Below are positions 63,299 through 64,000 of a DNA stretch of 64,000 nt, piece by piece. The stretch is from assembly GCA_022494885.1 (NCBI GenBank), contig JAGVSM010001277.1, forward strand, positions 62,001-126,000. Reading direction: 5' to 3'. Within the stretch, counting starts at the first letter, position 1, and every line of letters begins with the position of its first letter. This DNA is from Micrasema longulum (lineage: Eukaryota; Arthropoda; Insecta; Trichoptera; Brachycentridae). The position numbers and the translations under genes are program-made. The notes beneath the pieces are model-generated. The model made no database searches. It was not told the DNA's origin and saw only the letters and a list, made by a program, of their open reading frames with translations.

Positions 63299-63652
63299 CC
63301 AAATGTTTGCAGACAGGCTGTTTTATAATGGTTTCAGATCTTTTAATTCACAAAAGTCAACAGATGGAAGAGTTGAGGAAATGTGGATATTTAAACATAG
63401 GCAGAATGGCGAATGTTACACAGTGTGTAAAGTAGCCACTTAAACCAGCCTTGACAGGTCATAAGCCCTGTAAATGCCTAGACTTCCATATTCCTTACTC
63501 AAAAATGTTTTTCCTCTGTTGCAATAAATTTAAAAACTGCGATCTTATGATTGAAATTTATTGCAACAAAGAGGAAAAACTTTTTTGCGAAAGGAATATT
63601 GAATTTTATACACTTACAGGGCTTATGACCTGTTATTGGCTGGTTTGAGCTG
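63299..63652. repeat. Unit-390 inverted pair, opposite order
   Basis: A short + start (CCAAATGTTTGCAGACAGGC), then a minus copy 63340-63531 (TCAACAGATGGAAGAGTTGA, TACACAGTGTGTAAAGTAGC, TTGACAGGTCATAAGCCCTG), then a + piece 63554-63652 (AAATTTATTGCAACAAAGAG, ACAGGGCTTATGACCTGTTA). The arms 63452-63531 and 63554-63651 pair with several mismatches. Unlike the other pairs, the minus arm comes first. Confidence 0.8.
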
Positions 63653-63659
63653 CCGCTTT

Positions 63660-64000
63660 TGACGTTAGTAACCTAACCCCACAATTTTACCTTATTTTTT
63701 TACTTATTTATGTACTCGTAAATTATTTAATGTGTAAATAATGCCGATAAAAAATAAATACCGAAAATTTTATAGCACTTCGTACTTTTTCTTCATTAGG
63801 ACATTAATAACACTAACATGCAAATCCCACTATACACACCTTGACTATTTATAGCAGTTACACAATTTGCCATAAACGATTTACTGTTACAGTGTACATG
63901 CAATAATTGATTGATTACCTTTATCTTAAAAGGTGTGTTCAGTTTTTACCATGCACTCAATTGATCATGGCGATCACTTGATCATTTGCCTGATCACGCG
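63660..64000. other. No feature recognised
   Basis: AT-rich end of the window. GATCA words cluster at 63960-63995 (TTGATCATGGCGATCACTTG). Confidence 0.3.

Overview
This is an AT-rich, intron- or intergenic-type stretch of an animal nuclear genome, most likely an insect and probably a moth or butterfly (Lepidoptera). The pointers are the dense load of LINE (non-LTR retrotransposon) 3' fragments, tRNA-derived SINEs with arthropod-style A and B boxes, short hAT-like MITEs, and the recurring words TAGGTACCTAC and ACTCGTA that are common in lepidopteran non-coding DNA. The species call is inference. Nothing bacterial (operons, ribosome-binding sites, CRISPR) is present. No complete host protein gene can be supported; nearly all longer reading frames are remnants of transposable elements or chance frames in AT-rich DNA.

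Layout. 1-16 kb: several broken LINE copies (about 1.0, 5.1, 6.5, 7.0, 8.7, 10.5, 15.4-16.1 kb), three CpG-rich patches (6.2, 10.1, 12.4 kb), a 3'-UTR-like repeat (2.9, 8.0, 9.3 kb) and a cluster of SINEs at 12.9-13.6 kb. 16.4-16.55 kb: the one candidate for a host gene, a possible first coding exon with an initiator-like site, a good start context and a splice-donor-like end. 16.7-32 kb: LINE ends at 16.7, 19.4, 23.8, 29.6 and 31.8 kb, a SINE interrupted by a MITE (21.3-21.8 kb), and SINEs at 22.0, 22.8, 25.5, 27.7-28.1 and 29.3 kb. 32-41 kb: mostly unassigned, with a perfect 33-bp hairpin at 35.5 kb, a diverged periodic array at 36.4-37.1 kb and two abutting MITEs at 38.2-38.8 kb. 41-64 kb: repeated units, more LINE ends (46, 50.7, 51.9, 52.6, 55.9, 59, 60, 62.2 kb) and two complete copies of a hAT-like MITE (48.0-48.6 and 56.4-57.2 kb).

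The most distinctive element is a roughly 390-bp repeated unit, here called Unit-390, with about fourteen occurrences as single, tandem and inverted copies. I do not recognise it. Its copies repeatedly form inverted pairs, one with a perfect 60-bp stem. In three places a LINE 3' tail is joined at nearly the same internal position of the unit. Labels used below (Unit-390, SINE-A, SINE-B, MITE-G, MITE-T, MITE-H, Rep-1, Rep-F, Rep-H, Rep-I, Rep-J) are local names for families recognised by comparing parts of this window with each other; they are not database names.

All family comparisons were made by eye. Element boundaries are approximate unless a target-site duplication or exact repeat end is stated.
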